Shown here piece after piece: positions 6,945-8,058 of a stretch of DNA of 8,058 bases. How positions within the stretch are numbered: the first letter of the stretch is position 1; every line of letters begins with the position of its first letter. Below the pieces are notes generated by a model. That model did no database searches. It saw only the letters and a list, made by a program, of their open reading frames with translations, and had not been told where the DNA came from. Source of the stretch: Bacteroidota bacterium. Lineage in GTDB: Bacteria; Bacteroidota; Bacteroidia; Flavobacteriales; Flavobacteriaceae. The DNA lies in NCBI GenBank assembly GCA_947483095.1, contig CANKLD010000062.1, positions 1-8,058 on the forward strand, given 5' to 3'. The translations under genes and the position numbers were made by a program.

Positions 6945-7080
6945 TAGTCCCTACGGGACAAAATTCAACTTCATCACTATCTAAATACCAACATATAATC
7001 TCTACGAGATATAATCCGTTAGGAGTTAAATGTTGGTAGAACAAAATGGATTATCCCTGGTAAATATCCCGTAGGGACTA
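6945..7080. repeat. Nested palindromic REP-like element in the convergent gap
   Basis: Outer 14-bp perfect inverted repeats TAGTCCCTACGGGA (6945-6958) and TCCCGTAGGGACTA (7067-7080) enclose inner 9-bp repeats TACCAACAT (6986-6994) and ATGTTGGTA (7030-7038). Small hairpins lie in the arms and centre: GTCCC-TAC-GGGAC (6947-6959), ATCTC-TAC-GAGAT (6998-7010), and a degenerate one around TCCGTTAGGA (7015-7024). The outer homology continues imperfectly into TAAAAA-containing flanks (to about 6936 and 7091). There is no open reading frame inside. It sits between the converging trmL and ABC ATPase genes, where it may act as a bidirectional terminator or RNA-processing hairpin. The composition matches what I recall of dispersed intergenic repeats in flavobacterial genomes; copy number cannot be seen here. 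Confidence 0.75.
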
Positions 7081-7129
7081 TACTTTTTAGGCTAGCTTGT
7101 TTAAAATAGTATGTTCTAAACAACAATGA

Positions 7130-7915
7130 TTATCGAATAATAAATTTCCCTTTTTCACTATCAAAGGCGATATGTTCATTTTTAAATAAAGTTTCAAAAT
7201 TCCCTTTTGAAATAAAATTACAAGGTTGGTCTTGAACTACATTTTCATCGGTCATAATTATCATTTCATCACTAATTTGAATCGCCATATCGATATCATG
7301 TGTTGAAAAAAGGATGCATTTTTTAGTTTCTTTTGCGAGTTTCTTAAGCAGTTTAAACAAACTAACTTTATGCAATAAATCCAAGTGGGTGGTAGGCTCG
7401 TCTAAAATAATTAAAGGAGTATCTTGCGCCAATGCCCTTGCAACTAATACGTTTTGAAGCTGTCCATCACTAATTTCGTAATGTTTTTTTTCTGATAATG
7501 AAGTGATTTGTGTCAACTCCATCGCTTCATTTATTTTGGAAATATCATTGTCTGACAAATTTCCCAACCAATTCGTATAGGGTTGTCTGCCTAAAGCAAT
7601 AATTTCAAAAACGGTTAAATTGCTTGGAGGTAATTTTTCGGTTAAAACAATACTCAGATTTTGTGCAAACGAAATAGAATCATATTCATTAATATTCTTT
7701 CCATTTAAAATAACATTTCCAGATAGGGGAGGTTGAATGCCAATTAATGTTCGCAATAAGGTAGATTTTCCAATTCCATTAGCTCCTATTAAAGCTATTA
7801 ATTCGCCTTTTTTCAAATTCAAATTGATATTGGTTGCAATGGTTTTAATCTCCTTTTTAGAAGTATAGCCAACAGATAAATTGGAAGTGTTAAGAATATG
7901 ATTATTGATATCCAT
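7130..7915 (-). CDS. ABC transporter ATP-binding protein, FecE/BtuD-like
   Basis: The 261-residue nucleotide-binding subunit of an ABC importer resembling those for ferric siderophores, haem or cobalamin; it would act on the cytoplasmic face of the inner membrane. Walker A is GANGIGKST (44-52), Walker B LIILDEPT (168-175) with Glu173, the D-loop THLD (176-179), and the H-loop His206 in STHDIDMA (204-211). The signature is ISDGQ (148-152) rather than LSGGQ. The usual Q-loop Gln is not obvious (VLTEKLPP at 90-97). The MGR-like segment IIALGRQPYTNW (105-116) is typical of the FecE/BtuD group. No permease or binding-protein gene is in the window, so the partner lies elsewhere or beyond the right edge; the adjacent gene tail does not look like a permease. 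The substrate is a family-level guess. The start lies 18 bases after a TAnnTTTG box. Confidence 0.92.
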   Translation of the reverse strand: MDINNHILNTSNLSVGYTSKKEIKTIATNINLNLKKGELIALIGANGIGKSTLLRTLIGIQPPLSGNVILNGKNINEYDSISFAQNLSIVLTEKLPPSNLTVFEIIALGRQPYTNWLGNLSDNDISKINEAMELTQITSLSEKKHYEISDGQLQNVLVARALAQDTPLIILDEPTTHLDLLHKVSLFKLLKKLAKETKKCILFSTHDIDMAIQISDEMIIMTDENVVQDQPCNFISKGNFETLFKNEHIAFDSEKGKFIIR

Positions 7916-7933
7916 TAATTGAAATTAAGAATT

Positions 7934-7941
7934 CAAAAGTA
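7934..7941 (-). promoter_or_regulatory. Putative -7 box of the ABC ATPase promoter
   Basis: On the minus strand this reads TACTTTTG, an exact TAnnTTTG match, 18 bases before the ATPase ATG. It lies in the 52-bp gap after the upstream minus-strand gene, suggesting the ATPase can be transcribed on its own. No TTTG -33 element was found. Confidence 0.45.
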
Positions 7942-7967
7942 CAAATTAGGGACTAATTATTAGAAAA

Positions 7968-8058
7968 TTAATTCTTTTTCAAGATTTTATATTCTTCGTA
8001 GCACTCGCTAATAGCATCCATAATCTGTAGATCATTTGCGGTTTTTATAAAAGATTCG
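7968..8058 (-). CDS. C-terminal end of an unidentified protein, cut by window edge
   Basis: On the minus strand an open frame enters from the right edge and ends with TAA at 7968-7970. It encodes at least 29 residues, with the visible end ANDLQIMDAISECYEEYKIL followed by KKN. The segment looks like one or two amphipathic helices with a lysine-rich end, not a membrane segment, so it is unlikely to be the FecCD-type permease partner of the neighbouring ATPase. The frame is uninterrupted and ends at a sensible distance (52 bp) from the next gene, which supports a real gene, but the family cannot be named from this fragment. Confidence 0.6.
   Translation of the reverse strand, partial: ESFIKTANDLQIMDAISECYEEYKILKKN

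Noticed and set aside
6945..7080. A CRISPR array or tRNA gene in the palindromic region
   Set aside because: The repeats are inverted and nested, not directly repeated with regular spacers, and no cloverleaf or T-loop consensus is present.
7097..7123. TTGTTTA-N13-TAAACAA as a second copy of the operator found at 5776-5807
   Set aside because: It lies in a convergent gap downstream of both genes, matches only 7 bp per arm, has different spacing and is AT-rich enough to arise by chance.

Overview
The window is AT-rich, gene-dense chromosomal DNA that looks like a Flavobacteriaceae genome (Bacteroidota), most likely Flavobacterium or a close relative. The evidence is the AT-rich codon usage, the near absence of Shine-Dalgarno sequences, and TAnnTTTG boxes (the Bacteroidota -7 element) 18-22 bases upstream of four start codons. 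The protein families present (KUP transporter, DUF2805/TIGR03643 protein, FolE, RluE-like synthase, TrmL) fit as well. No phage, integrase, insertion sequence, CRISPR array or tRNA/rRNA gene was seen.

Layout from left to right. A KUP potassium transporter gene on the minus strand runs off the left edge (its C-terminus is missing). Next, also on the minus strand, is a gene for an exported, aromatic-rich protein with a disordered polar tail, followed downstream by a clear rho-independent terminator. A divergent plus-strand gene encodes an exported Asp-box (BNR) beta-propeller. It converges with a compact minus-strand operon of DUF2805 protein, SDR-fold protein and FolE (GTP cyclohydrolase I). 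A 111-bp divergent intergenic region with two promoter-like boxes and a 9-bp inverted repeat separates that operon from a plus-strand RNA-modification pair, an RluE-like pseudouridine synthase and TrmL. A 213-bp convergent gap after trmL holds a nested palindromic repeat resembling dispersed REP-like elements. The window closes with a minus-strand FecE/BtuD-type ABC ATPase and the last 29 codons of an unidentified minus-strand gene.

The part most worth following up is the DUF2805-SDR-folE operon with its shared divergent control region. The SDR protein lacks the usual catalytic tyrosine. From memory, genes of these families recur near photolyase/cryptochrome genes in aquatic bacteria, so a pterin-related or light-response role is a reasonable hypothesis, but no photolyase or photoreceptor gene lies in this window. 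The nested palindromic repeat is the second item of interest. Everything else is ordinary housekeeping or envelope content.
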